Positions 27,513-35,165 of a stretch of DNA of 64,000 bases are shown piece after piece (the first letter of the stretch is position 1; every line of letters begins with the position of its first letter). This DNA comes from JBDHTQ01 sp039808765 (GTDB taxonomy: Bacteria; Pseudomonadota; Alphaproteobacteria; UBA2400): contig JBDHTQ010000004.1 in assembly GCA_039808765.1 (NCBI GenBank), forward strand, positions 174,604-238,603, written 5' to 3'. Made by a program: the position numbers and the translations under genes. The notes below the pieces were generated by a model. The model had not been told where the DNA came from, searched no databases, and was given only the letters and a program-made list of their open reading frames with translations.

Positions 27513-27564
27513 TTGACAATTGCGCAATTCGGTTTCTAATGAAACAGTGTGTTTGGTTTCTAAT
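27513..27564 (+). promoter_or_regulatory. Promoter of the DUF305 gene with palindromic operator candidate
   Basis: TTGACA (27513-27518) and TCTAAT (27535-27540) are 16 bases apart. The spacer contains the perfect 12-base palindrome AATTGCGCAATT (27518-27529). The 10-base sequence GGTTTCTAAT covers the -10 (27531-27540) and is repeated at 27555-27564. Both could be regulator sites; no regulator is identified. Confidence 0.5.
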
Positions 27565-27583
27565 CACTCTTGGGAGAAAAATA

Positions 27584-27991
27584 ATGAAAATAAGAGGTTT
27601 GATTTTGGCATCACTTTTGGTGATGGGTTCAGCTTCGTTTGCGCATGCAATGGAAAGCACCGAACATAATGATGCCGCTGCACCTATGAGCATGCAACCT
27701 GAAGCAGCTGATTCATCGTCATCAGAACAAAGCGTTTATGCCGATGCCATGAATAAAATGCATGAAAGCATGATGAGCGTGCCTGTAACGGGTGATGTGG
27801 ACGAAGATTTTATCAATGGCATGATTCCCCATCATCAGGGGGCGATTGATATGGCAAAAGTGGCGCTGGAAAAGAGCAATGATCCCTTTGTGCGTAAACT
27901 GGCTGGTGATATCGTTGAAGCTCAAGAAAAAGAAATTGCGGCCATGACCGCCTGGAAGCAGGAACATGCTGAGCATTCGGAAGAAGAATAG
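27584..27991 (+). CDS. DUF305 family exported protein
   Basis: 135 residues, with a signal peptide (MKIRGLILASLLVMGSASFAHA) and a short acidic, Ser-rich linker. The DUF305 core reads FINGMIPHHQGAIDMAKVALE, with the paired His of M-I-P-H-H-Q-G, followed by LAGDIVEAQEKEIAAMTAWKQ. DUF305 proteins are ferritin-like four-helix proteins, often near metal, especially copper, genes; the function is unproven. Start at ATG 27584 after GGGAG rather than the in-frame ATG 27539. The C-terminus is His/Glu-rich. A strong terminator follows. It adjoins the zinc-uptake genes, which may be coincidence. Confidence 0.88.
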   Translation: MKIRGLILASLLVMGSASFAHAMESTEHNDAAAPMSMQPEAADSSSSEQSVYADAMNKMHESMMSVPVTGDVDEDFINGMIPHHQGAIDMAKVALEKSNDPFVRKLAGDIVEAQEKEIAAMTAWKQEHAEHSEEE

Positions 27992-28012
27992 TTCGGTGTT
28001 ATTGAAAATGAG

Positions 28013-28041
28013 AAAGCTGCCGTTAATCGGCAGCTTTTTTT
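28013..28041 (+). terminator. Rho-independent terminator of the DUF305 gene
   Basis: AAAGCTGCCG (28013-28022) pairs with CGGCAGCTTT (28028-28037), a perfect 10-bp stem with a 5-base loop and a run of seven T. It may also act on the convergent znuB transcript, since AAA precedes the stem. Confidence 0.92.
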
Positions 28042-28045
28042 GTGC

Positions 28046-28834
28046 CTAGGTTTTGATATAGCTGTTTATGCGTGTTAGGCAAAAAAGGAGCGTAAGCGCA
28101 ACCACAACAGCCGGACCGCTGGGGATGTTTGTATAGAGTGATGTGAACAAACCGAGTGCGCTTCCAATGATTGAAAGAATGGTTGCCATCATCGCCATCG
28201 CAAAGGGCGTGCGCGATAATGCGCGTGCACTTGCCGCGGGAATAAGAAGAAGTGCAGACATCAAGAGTACGCCAACGAGTTGAATGCCCAGGGCAATCGC
28301 AAGCGCCAGCATCAGATGATAAAGCGTTTCCACACGCTTGACGGTGTAGCCTGCAAGCATGGCCATTTCTTCATGCATGCTGAGAGCTAACAAAGGTTTC
28401 CAAAGCCAGGCAAGCAGTGTGACACAGGCAAGGGCAGCTGCCGTTAATATGCCAAGGTCGTAAGGCCGTAACGCAAGAATATCGCCAAAAAGATAAGACA
28501 TCAAATCAGCCCTCGCCCCGGGGATAAAGGTGAGGGCAATCAGCCCAATTGAGAGAAATGCTGGGCCAATAACACCCAAAAGTGTGTCCTTTGGTAAAGG
28601 AAAACGTCCCTGTTGGCTGCTAAGTAATAACGCAATAATCACGCCCACGCCAAAGACCATGAGAGTAGGCGAAAGGTGGAATGCCAGTCCGAACGCTAAT
28701 CCAGGCAAAGCGGCATGGGCCAGCACATCGCCAAAAAAAGCCATACGTCTCCATACAAGAAAGCAGCCTAAAGGCGCGCAAATAAAAGCAAGCAAGATGC
28801 AGGCCGCTAAAGCATAGATCATAAAATCAGGCAT
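28046..28834 (-). CDS. znuB: Zinc ABC transporter permease ZnuB
   Basis: Membrane subunit of the high-affinity Zn2+ importer, 262 residues from ATG 28834. Eight or so hydrophobic helices fit the ABC-3 permease family; landmarks are LGCFLVWRRMAFFGDVLAHAALPGLAFG near the N-terminus, where the Ala-His pattern matches the family, GVQLVGVLLMSALLLIPAASAR-like LGIQLVGVLLMSALLLIPAA, and SGPAVVVAL. The GTG at 28849 is an alternative start. It overlaps the end of znuC by 8 bases, so it is coupled to it. Confidence 0.93.
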   Translation of the reverse strand: MPDFMIYALAACILLAFICAPLGCFLVWRRMAFFGDVLAHAALPGLAFGLAFHLSPTLMVFGVGVIIALLLSSQQGRFPLPKDTLLGVIGPAFLSIGLIALTFIPGARADLMSYLFGDILALRPYDLGILTAAALACVTLLAWLWKPLLALSMHEEMAMLAGYTVKRVETLYHLMLALAIALGIQLVGVLLMSALLLIPAASARALSRTPFAMAMMATILSIIGSALGLFTSLYTNIPSGPAVVVALTLLFCLTRINSYIKT

Positions 28835-29603
28835 GGTGATCTCGCGCACAGGTGGATGAGACGGGATTTAGCTTTTCCGGAACGTGACATGCGCCATCAT
28901 GGGCATGATCATGATGGTGATGATAAAGCGCAAACGGTGGCGCATATGGAGACGATGCAATGCCAAAGAGCGCATGAAAAGAGGGGTCCTGTGCAATGCT
29001 TTCTGGATGTCCATGACAACAAACATGTTTGTTGAGGCAAACCACATGATCGGTTTTTCCCATCACGATATGTAAATCATGAGAAACCATTAAAATTCCG
29101 CATTTCATTTCTGCTTTTAACAGGGCAATTGTTTCATAAAGCCGTGACTGACCTTGCACATCAAGGGCTTGTGCTGGCTCGTCTAAAACAAGCAAATTGG
29201 GATTGTTCAAAAGCGCGCGCGCAAGCAAGACGCGCTGCATTTCTCCTCCCGAAAGCGAGACCAGTGCACGATCGTATAATGCTTCTGCGCCTAGAGTCTT
29301 CAGCAGTTCAATCGCTGGTTTTTTTTGAGGCCACAATGCCAAAAAGTTTTTGACGTTTAGAGGGAGCATGGGATCAGGTGTAAAGCGCTGAGGCACATAG
29401 CCGATACGAAGCTGAGAGCTATGTTCAATCTGTCCAGACGTGGGCTTTATAAGCTTAAGCAGTGCGCGTAAAAGTGATGATTTGCCCGCACCATTAGGAC
29501 CAATAAGTGTAACAGCTTTATTTTCTTCGATATCAAGCGATACCGAATCTAAAATAATGTTATCGCCATGGCGCAGGCTGATGTTTTGAGCACGAATGAG
29601 CAT
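28827..29603 (-). CDS. znuC: Zinc ABC transporter ATPase ZnuC
   Basis: ATP-binding subunit of the zinc importer. Walker A GPNGAGKSS is near residue 37, the ABC signature LSGGEMQR near 130, and Walker B LLVLDEPAQALD near 152, followed by the H-loop HD. After residue about 225 comes a His-rich tail, HHHHDHAHDGACH, typical of ZnuC and probably metal-binding. Start at ATG 29603 after AAGAGG; 258 residues. The cysteine pair in KHVCCHGHP is also notable. It is divergent from znuA across the Zur palindrome. Confidence 0.95.
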   Translation of the reverse strand: MLIRAQNISLRHGDNIILDSVSLDIEENKAVTLIGPNGAGKSSLLRALLKLIKPTSGQIEHSSQLRIGYVPQRFTPDPMLPLNVKNFLALWPQKKPAIELLKTLGAEALYDRALVSLSGGEMQRVLLARALLNNPNLLVLDEPAQALDVQGQSRLYETIALLKAEMKCGILMVSHDLHIVMGKTDHVVCLNKHVCCHGHPESIAQDPSFHALFGIASSPYAPPFALYHHHHDHAHDGACHVPEKLNPVSSTCARDHHA

Positions 29604-29619
29604 AAAACCTCTTGACATG

Positions 29620-29634
29620 TGTTATATTATAACA
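29620..29634. promoter_or_regulatory. Zur box between znuC and znuA
   Basis: TGTTATATTATAACA is a perfect 15-base inverted repeat around a central T. It lies 17 bases before znuC and 37 before znuA. Alphaproteobacterial Zur sites share the TGTTATA-TATAACA core, so both transcripts are likely repressed when zinc is sufficient. No zur gene is in the window. Confidence 0.85.
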
Positions 29635-29670
29635 TAACAACATTTATATCACATTCTAAAGGATGCAGCT

Positions 29671-30669
29671 ATGAAAAAATTATGTTTCGTTTTCCCACCT
29701 AAGAAGAAAGTTTTTTTCTACGGTTTTTTTTTTAATTTGCTTGCGCTTGCACTTACGCTGGGGCCGCACAGTTATGCCGACGATCGGCGCCTTGAAGAAA
29801 AAACGTCTGCTGTTGCGGGCTTGAATGTCGTGACTTCACTGGCTCAACTTGGTGGGATTGCGCAGGCAGTGGGCGGAGAAAATGTGCGCGTGACAGTTCT
29901 CATCGGGCCTCAGGATTCTCCTCATACCCACACGCTGACGCCAGGCGATGCGCGTGCGTTGCAAGAAGCTGATGTGGTAATGTGGGTAGGAAAAAATTTG
30001 GAATCATTTCTTGCCAAACCTGTTGCTGTTTTAGCAAAACCCGACAAGGTTTTGGCGTTGAGTGATTTAAGCCATATTCATCTTTTGCATATTGCAGAAG
30101 GTGGAGAGCCATCTCATCAAGCTGACGATAACGGTTATACTGAAAGCGCTTATGACCCGCATTTGTGGCTTGATCTTGAGAATGCGCACGTCATCGCAAC
30201 AGCTCTTGCGCAAAAACTTTCTGAGCAAGATCCTGAGCACAAAATTGATTATGAGGCCAGAGCCGAAGACTTTTCAAAAAGCCTTTCTGCACTTGATGTT
30301 GATGTAAAAAACATGCTCAAACCTTTTCAGAAAACACCGTTTCTCCTCAGTCACGATGCATTACAATATTACGAATCAAACCATCACCTCGAAGGGGGAG
30401 TGCCGATTGTGTATGATCCTGAGAATCCGCCCTCTGCAGCCCGTATTTATCAAATGCAAAAACTGATCGAGCGTAAAAATATCCATTGTTTACTGAGCGA
30501 ACCACAATCATCACCGACGCTCTATAAACCCCTTAATCCACAGGGTAAATTAAAGGTAGGTGAAATTAATATTGAATCGACTTCCTTGCCTTTATCTCCC
30601 ACATTGTATCAAGACACCTATCGGCAAATGACAGAAACCATTGTTGATTGCCTGTCCAAAAAAGAATAA
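29671..30669 (+). CDS. znuA: Zinc ABC transporter substrate-binding protein ZnuA
   Basis: Periplasmic zinc-binding protein of the cluster A-I family, 332 residues. A longer-than-usual signal region (Lys-rich, then a Phe/Leu core, cut near SYA-DD) leads to VVTSLAQLGGIAQAVGGENV, then PHTHTLTPGDARAL with the first ligand His, YDPHLWLDLENAHVIA with the second and SHDALQYYE with the third. The loop between the first and second ligands is short and carries only a few His (HIHLLH, SHQ). It is transcribed divergently from znuC; AAAGGA precedes the ATG. Confidence 0.94.
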   Translation: MKKLCFVFPPKKKVFFYGFFFNLLALALTLGPHSYADDRRLEEKTSAVAGLNVVTSLAQLGGIAQAVGGENVRVTVLIGPQDSPHTHTLTPGDARALQEADVVMWVGKNLESFLAKPVAVLAKPDKVLALSDLSHIHLLHIAEGGEPSHQADDNGYTESAYDPHLWLDLENAHVIATALAQKLSEQDPEHKIDYEARAEDFSKSLSALDVDVKNMLKPFQKTPFLLSHDALQYYESNHHLEGGVPIVYDPENPPSAARIYQMQKLIERKNIHCLLSEPQSSPTLYKPLNPQGKLKVGEINIESTSLPLSPTLYQDTYRQMTETIVDCLSKKE

Positions 30670-30748
30670 ATTGGGGACCTTTGCAATTTAACTTGTTTTC
30701 ATGGCCAAGTTCAGGCAGCTTAATACCATGATTTCAAAAGGATAAGGG

Positions 30749-31738
30749 TTGACCTTGGTTTTAACTGTTGATTATCAGCCTGTTGTTGTCATCGGCGGAC
30801 CAACGGCTAGCGGCAAATCTGCTGTTGCTTTAGAGGTGGCCGAATGCTTGATGCGCGATGGCATTGAGTCTGTTGTTGTCAATGCTGATGCGTTGCAGCT
30901 TTATCGTGATCTGTGGGTATTAACGGCGCGCCCGGATGCCATAGACGAAGCGCGTTTTCCGCATCGCCTTTATGGGGTTATGGATGGCGCTGAACGTGGG
31001 TCGGTAGCAAAATGGCTTGATATGGCCCGAGCCGAGATTGGTTATGTGCTGGATCAGGGCAAGTGTCCCATTGTGGTGGGGGGCAGTGGTATGTATTTGC
31101 ACGCGCTCACACACGGTCTTTCGCCTGTGCCCGAGATCGATACAAAAACCCGTCTTGAGGCTGTGCAATTACACAGTGAGATGGGGGGCGCTGCCTTTCA
31201 TGCGATGTTGGCAAAAATCGATTCTGAAAGTGCCGAAAAGTTAAACGCCAACGATACTCAACGCTTAATTCGGGCTTATGAGGTTATCAAAAGCACGGGC
31301 AAAACACTGCCTCAATGGCAAAATACATTGATCAATACGCCTCCTAAAAGTTGGAATTTCAAGTTGTTTATGATTGAACCTTCACGGCGTATCCTTTACC
31401 AAAACTGTGATCGGCGTTTTGATATCATGCTCGAAAAAGGAGCATTAGATGAAGTGCGGGTCTTGCTTGCGCGTCAATTGGATTCTGAATTGCCCATTAT
31501 GAAAGCAGTTGGTGTGCCGGAGTTGGCACAGTTTATTCGTGGGGAAATAAACCTGAACATGGCGCGTCTTAAAGCGCAACAACTTACGCGAAATTATGCC
31601 AAGCGACAGCTGACCTGGTTTCATCATCAATTTTGTTCAGTGTTGCGAATTATTCATGATGCACCGCAAGAGATCGACCGCGTCAAAGATGTCGCGCGTG
31701 TGATCTATAATGATGCATGTAGCAATCAATCCCTATGA
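30749..31738 (+). CDS. miaA: tRNA dimethylallyltransferase
   Basis: MiaA prenylates A37 of tRNAs reading UNN codons. The product is 329 residues with the P-loop GGPTASGKSAVAL at about 15-27, NADALQLYRDLWVLTARP (family: NADSMQVYR), GGSGMYLHALTHGLSPVP and NDTQRLIRAYEV, then KAVGVPELAQFI and the C-terminal RNYAKRQLTWFHH. The start codon is TTG at 30749 after AAGGATAAGGG; no ATG is better placed. An upstream ATG at 30728 opens only a 5-codon frame. It overlaps the following GNAT gene by 4 bases. Confidence 0.95.
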   Translation: MTLVLTVDYQPVVVIGGPTASGKSAVALEVAECLMRDGIESVVVNADALQLYRDLWVLTARPDAIDEARFPHRLYGVMDGAERGSVAKWLDMARAEIGYVLDQGKCPIVVGGSGMYLHALTHGLSPVPEIDTKTRLEAVQLHSEMGGAAFHAMLAKIDSESAEKLNANDTQRLIRAYEVIKSTGKTLPQWQNTLINTPPKSWNFKLFMIEPSRRILYQNCDRRFDIMLEKGALDEVRVLLARQLDSELPIMKAVGVPELAQFIRGEINLNMARLKAQQLTRNYAKRQLTWFHHQFCSVLRIIHDAPQEIDRVKDVARVIYNDACSNQSL

Positions 31739-32571
31739 CACAAGAACGTCTGCCCTTGTTGAACAATCGTGAAATGTGGGATCATTATCTTCCATTTCAT
31801 TTGAGTGTGGGTGAGGGGTATTGGTTTAATGAGCAAATGAGTTTGCCATTTGGACTTTTGTTGCTTGGGCAAAACAGCTATTGTTTTTTAAATGATCTTA
31901 ATGCCGTTCCGATTGAAGAAATTCTTCCCGTATGCCAGGCCACCGTTTTCAGCAAAGGTACCCGCGCTCTAAGTTTTATTTTTCATCCTGCAACGACGGG
32001 CGATCGTCGCGGATTTGAGAGTATTCTGAAAGCGCATGGCTACGAAAACAAAAACCAGATGGACTGGTTGGTCGTAAACCTTGAAAAAGAGCATGAGCCA
32101 CTCGCTCCATTTATTGAAAAAGCTGAGGAGTATGATCGTACGACGATAGAGAAAATTTATCGCGACGTGTTTCCGAATGATGATTACGGTATTGCTTTGT
32201 TGTTGCTTTTGATGAATCAGAAATCATCACCAGATTTTACGGATACTGTGTACCTGATCAAACATAAAGATACACTTGAACAGATCGGCATGGTGGGTCT
32301 TGCAATGGCCTCGCTGCGCCAAGGCGAGACAACAACTCCCTATGGTTTTATTCATGATCTTGCAACGCTGAAGCGCTTTCAACAGCAGGGGTATGCTAGT
32401 CGTCTGATGCGTTATGTGATGCAGTTGGCAGCTTCACAGGGCATAAAAGCGCTTGTTGCTGCTATTGAAGTGCAAAATATAGCCTCTCTTTCTTTTCATC
32501 GTAAACACGGCTATAACACATTTGCTTATACCGACCTTTGGCAAGAAAATCTCAGGGTTTTTGGCACTTAA
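31735..32571 (+). CDS. GNAT family N-acetyltransferase
   Basis: 278 residues. The C-terminal half has the acetyl-CoA-binding GNAT pattern: IGMVGLAMASL, DLATLKRFQQQGYASRLMRYVM (the Q-x-x-G-x-A loop), AAIEVQNIASLSFHRKHGY. The N-terminal half (about 130 residues) is unlike common acetyltransferases and may recognise a peptide or amine substrate. The ATG overlaps the miaA stop (ATGA), so it is coupled to miaA. The substrate is unknown. Confidence 0.82.
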   Translation: MTQERLPLLNNREMWDHYLPFHLSVGEGYWFNEQMSLPFGLLLLGQNSYCFLNDLNAVPIEEILPVCQATVFSKGTRALSFIFHPATTGDRRGFESILKAHGYENKNQMDWLVVNLEKEHEPLAPFIEKAEEYDRTTIEKIYRDVFPNDDYGIALLLLLMNQKSSPDFTDTVYLIKHKDTLEQIGMVGLAMASLRQGETTTPYGFIHDLATLKRFQQQGYASRLMRYVMQLAASQGIKALVAAIEVQNIASLSFHRKHGYNTFAYTDLWQENLRVFGT

Positions 32572-32602
32572 GGCAGATAAATATTAAAGAAAGAAGGATA
32601 TC

Positions 32603-33472
32603 ATGTCGATCTGGCGCGTTCGTTTAACAACCGAGACCACGCAGGCTCAAGCGTATGCCGATGCTCTGGAAGAAATGACCCCATCGGTAAGTTGGATGGA
32701 TGGCGACGAAGATGGAATTGTTGAGGTTGAAGCCATTTTCGAAGAAGGTGAACCTGATCATCATGATGTGCTACAACGTTTGACAAAGGTTGCAAGAAAT
32801 GCATTGCCTGACGTCATCATTGAACCGTTACCGGACCAAGATTGGTTATCGTTGAGCTATCAAAGTTTCCCCCCCAAATCTGTAGGGCGATTCTGGATTT
32901 ATGGTTCGCATGTAACCGAAGCCCCACCTCACGACAGTTGGCCGTTACGTATTGATGCCGCCACCGCTTTTGGTTCGGGTGAGCATCCCACCACGGCTGG
33001 GTGCTTGGCGGCAATCGAAAAAATGTCTCATAATCATGCGCTTAAAAATGTGCTTGATATGGGCACAGGTTCCGGCATTTTGGCAATTGCTGCTGTGCGC
33101 GCGTTTAAGGCTCGTGTGACGGCGATTGATATTGATCCTGAATCAATTCGTTTGACAGAGGTGCACGCGCGCGATAACGGCGTGATTGATGGAATAGCAC
33201 TTGAAGCCGGTGATGGCTTTAACACTCCTTTGGTATCACAGCGCGCCCCTTATGACATGTTGATTGCAAATATTTTGGCCGGACCTCTTTGCGAGATGGC
33301 AAAAGCGGGTGCGGCTGTGGTAGCGCCTGGTGGGTATATCATTCTTGCAGGGCTTCTTGAAACGCAGGCCGAGATGGTTTTAGCGGCATGGCGTGAGCAA
33401 GGGTGTCTCCTGGTCGAGCGGGAAACGCGGGGTGAATGGACAATCCTGACCCTGCAAAAGCTGAACGCTTGA
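32603..33472 (+). CDS. prmA: Ribosomal protein L11 methyltransferase
   Basis: PrmA methylates uL11 on several amino groups. The 289 residues include an N-terminal substrate-recognition domain and a Rossmann methyltransferase fold: DAATAFGSGEHPTTAGCL, VLDMGTGSGILAIAAVR (motif I), AIDIDPESIRLTEVHARDNGV, and DMLIANILAGPLCEMA with N-I-L-A, the PrmA signature. GAAGGATATC precedes the ATG. It is the last plus-strand gene before a noncoding repeat region. Confidence 0.94.
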   Translation: MSIWRVRLTTETTQAQAYADALEEMTPSVSWMDGDEDGIVEVEAIFEEGEPDHHDVLQRLTKVARNALPDVIIEPLPDQDWLSLSYQSFPPKSVGRFWIYGSHVTEAPPHDSWPLRIDAATAFGSGEHPTTAGCLAAIEKMSHNHALKNVLDMGTGSGILAIAAVRAFKARVTAIDIDPESIRLTEVHARDNGVIDGIALEAGDGFNTPLVSQRAPYDMLIANILAGPLCEMAKAGAAVVAPGGYIILAGLLETQAEMVLAAWREQGCLLVERETRGEWTILTLQKLNA

Positions 33473-33486
33473 ATTTATCCTAAAGC

Positions 33487-33592
33487 AAATCCCGAAAAGA
33501 TGGGCGCGTAGAGACCATCTTTGACGACGTATTTGCGTTGAAAGAATAAAACGAGCGTGTTTGACTTTAGGAGACGCGCTCGAGGGGGAATA
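33487..33592. repeat. Solitary copy of the 96-bp structured repeat
   Basis: From 33487 the sequence AAATCCCGAAAAGATGGGCG and the following 50 bases match the units of the array at 43834-44217 almost exactly. The last third differs: the terminal hairpin is GAGCGTGT-(loop)-ACGCGCTC with a different and longer loop, yet still pairs with one G-U. A stop codon precedes the equivalent of the array's open frame, so this copy is not coding. Confidence 0.85.
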
Positions 33593-33668
33593 ATCAAATT
33601 ATCGGTCGAACACACTTTCGTACACGGAAAGATGCGCGGTGCGAGTGATTTGAATTCAATAGGGTAAT

Positions 33669-33776
33669 CTATGCTTTTTTAAACATACCACCGAGAGTGC
33701 TGTGAGCCGCATATTGATGAAAGAGTGCTAGTTTATTAAAGGCAACGCGCGCTGCAACTGAGTTCTGTGTGTCCAT
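33669..33776 (-). CDS. Candidate 35-residue small protein
   Basis: A short frame between the repeat copy and the Hsp70-like gene. ATG at 33776 is preceded by AAGGAGG (33788-33794) at 11 bases, a little far but a full Shine-Dalgarno. The product reads MDTQNSVAARVAFNKLALFH, then 15 more residues ending in GGMFKKA: soluble, basic at the end. It follows the Hsp70-like gene by 38 bases on the same strand. I do not recognise it; it could be a leader or chance. Confidence 0.4.
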   Translation of the reverse strand: MDTQNSVAARVAFNKLALFHQYAAHSTLGGMFKKA

Positions 33777-33814
33777 TTTAAAGAGGTCCTCCTTAAACTG
33801 GGGATTATTGCCAC

Positions 33815-35083
33815 TTAACCATAGCGCCTAGCCGCTGCAATTCCTAGTCCTGAAGCAACGCTTGAAAAATGATCACCAAAAATAATTTTTGCTTCCGGCA
33901 TCAAGCGACGTGCTACGGTTTCAAAACCAGGCAGCAATGTCGAACCCCCCGTCATAAAAACAGTACTGATTTTGCCTGGTGAAGTGCCTGCCTTTTCAAT
34001 AACTGTTTCCAATGCGACCGACATGATTTTTTGGATGATACCGCCGATTGCGAATTCAAGTTTTTTTGCTGTAATGGGCACATGCCAACCCTTTTCAATG
34101 AAAGAGAAATCCATCACGGTTTGCTCTGAGCGCGAGAGGGAAATTTTTGCCTGCTCGACAATATGCGCCACTTCATGTCCCCGTTGATGATCAATGGTGG
34201 TTACATAGCGCTCAAATAAATCCGGACGCGAGGCGTCGTTTAGAATCTGACGGATTTCATTCATCGTTTGGTCAGTGTAGAGCGAATTGATGAGGTGCCA
34301 TGTGGCCAGCGTTATAAACAGGCCCGAGGGCATCTCCAGTGGGCGATTTTTCATGGTTGTACGGTAGCCCATTTCGGGCATCACGCTGGCAAGGCTAAAA
34401 AGTCGGTCAAAGTCTGTCCCTGCCAAATGAATACCTGAATTACCAAGAATATCATTGCTTCGATCTTCTTTCATGCGTGCATCGGGCGAGAGGCGAATAA
34501 CGGAAAAGTCTGATGTACCACCACCGATATCTACTACCAAAACCTGCTCTTCTTGGGTGATTTGCGTTTCATAATCACGTGCGGCGGCCAATGGTTCGTA
34601 TTCGAAAGAAATATGTTTAAAACCAACGGCTTGAATAATTGAGCGCAGCTCATTCTCTGCTTGTTGATCAGCCTCACGATCATCATCAACAAAAAAGACA
34701 GGCCGCCCCACCACTACATGGTCATAATTTTGCTGGGTGAGTTCTTCAGCGCGCATTTTGACATGAGTAATAAAAAGGCCAATAATGTCTTTGAACGGCA
34801 CGCGTTTAGGGCCAAACGGCGTATCTTCTTGCATGAGACTTGAGCCGAGCACTGATTTTAAAGCACGCATCAGGCGGCCTGGTGTTCCGTCGAGGTAAGA
34901 TGTTACTGCTTCGCGGCCGAACATTACCGTTCTTTGGGGCTGGTTGTAAAACAGTGCGCTGGGGAGCGTTGCGTGATTTCCCTCAAGGTGAACGACCGAT
35001 GTTAATCCGTTTTTAACAACACTTATGGCGGTATTGGTTGTGCCAAAATCAAGACCGCAAGCGGCATTCTGTTTGTTAGACAT
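33815..35083 (-). CDS. Hsp70-family protein (YegD-like)
   Basis: 422 residues with the actin-like ATPase fold of Hsp70 but without the substrate-binding and lid domains of DnaK, so YegD-like. Landmarks: phosphate 1 CGLDFGTTNTAISVV, phosphate 2 VLVVDIGGGTSDFSVI, a middle VVVGRPVFF, and adenosine VFMTGGSTLLPGFETVARR. GAGGTCC lies before ATG 35083; the frame continues upstream to 35134 without a site. Its client or partner is unknown, and it has no DnaJ or GrpE neighbour. Confidence 0.9.
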   Translation of the reverse strand: MSNKQNAACGLDFGTTNTAISVVKNGLTSVVHLEGNHATLPSALFYNQPQRTVMFGREAVTSYLDGTPGRLMRALKSVLGSSLMQEDTPFGPKRVPFKDIIGLFITHVKMRAEELTQQNYDHVVVGRPVFFVDDDREADQQAENELRSIIQAVGFKHISFEYEPLAAARDYETQITQEEQVLVVDIGGGTSDFSVIRLSPDARMKEDRSNDILGNSGIHLAGTDFDRLFSLASVMPEMGYRTTMKNRPLEMPSGLFITLATWHLINSLYTDQTMNEIRQILNDASRPDLFERYVTTIDHQRGHEVAHIVEQAKISLSRSEQTVMDFSFIEKGWHVPITAKKLEFAIGGIIQKIMSVALETVIEKAGTSPGKISTVFMTGGSTLLPGFETVARRLMPEAKIIFGDHFSSVASGLGIAAARRYG

Positions 35084-35165
35084 TAAGGACCTCGCATCCG
35101 TACTGAAAATCTCTTGGGGTGGCCGAAGAAGCACTATATAGTTTATTCGAATACAGGAGTCAAAA

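Noticed and set aside
30728..30745. Five-codon leader ORF before miaA
   Set aside because: It is too short, and there is no attenuator structure; its end only overlaps the miaA ribosome-binding site.
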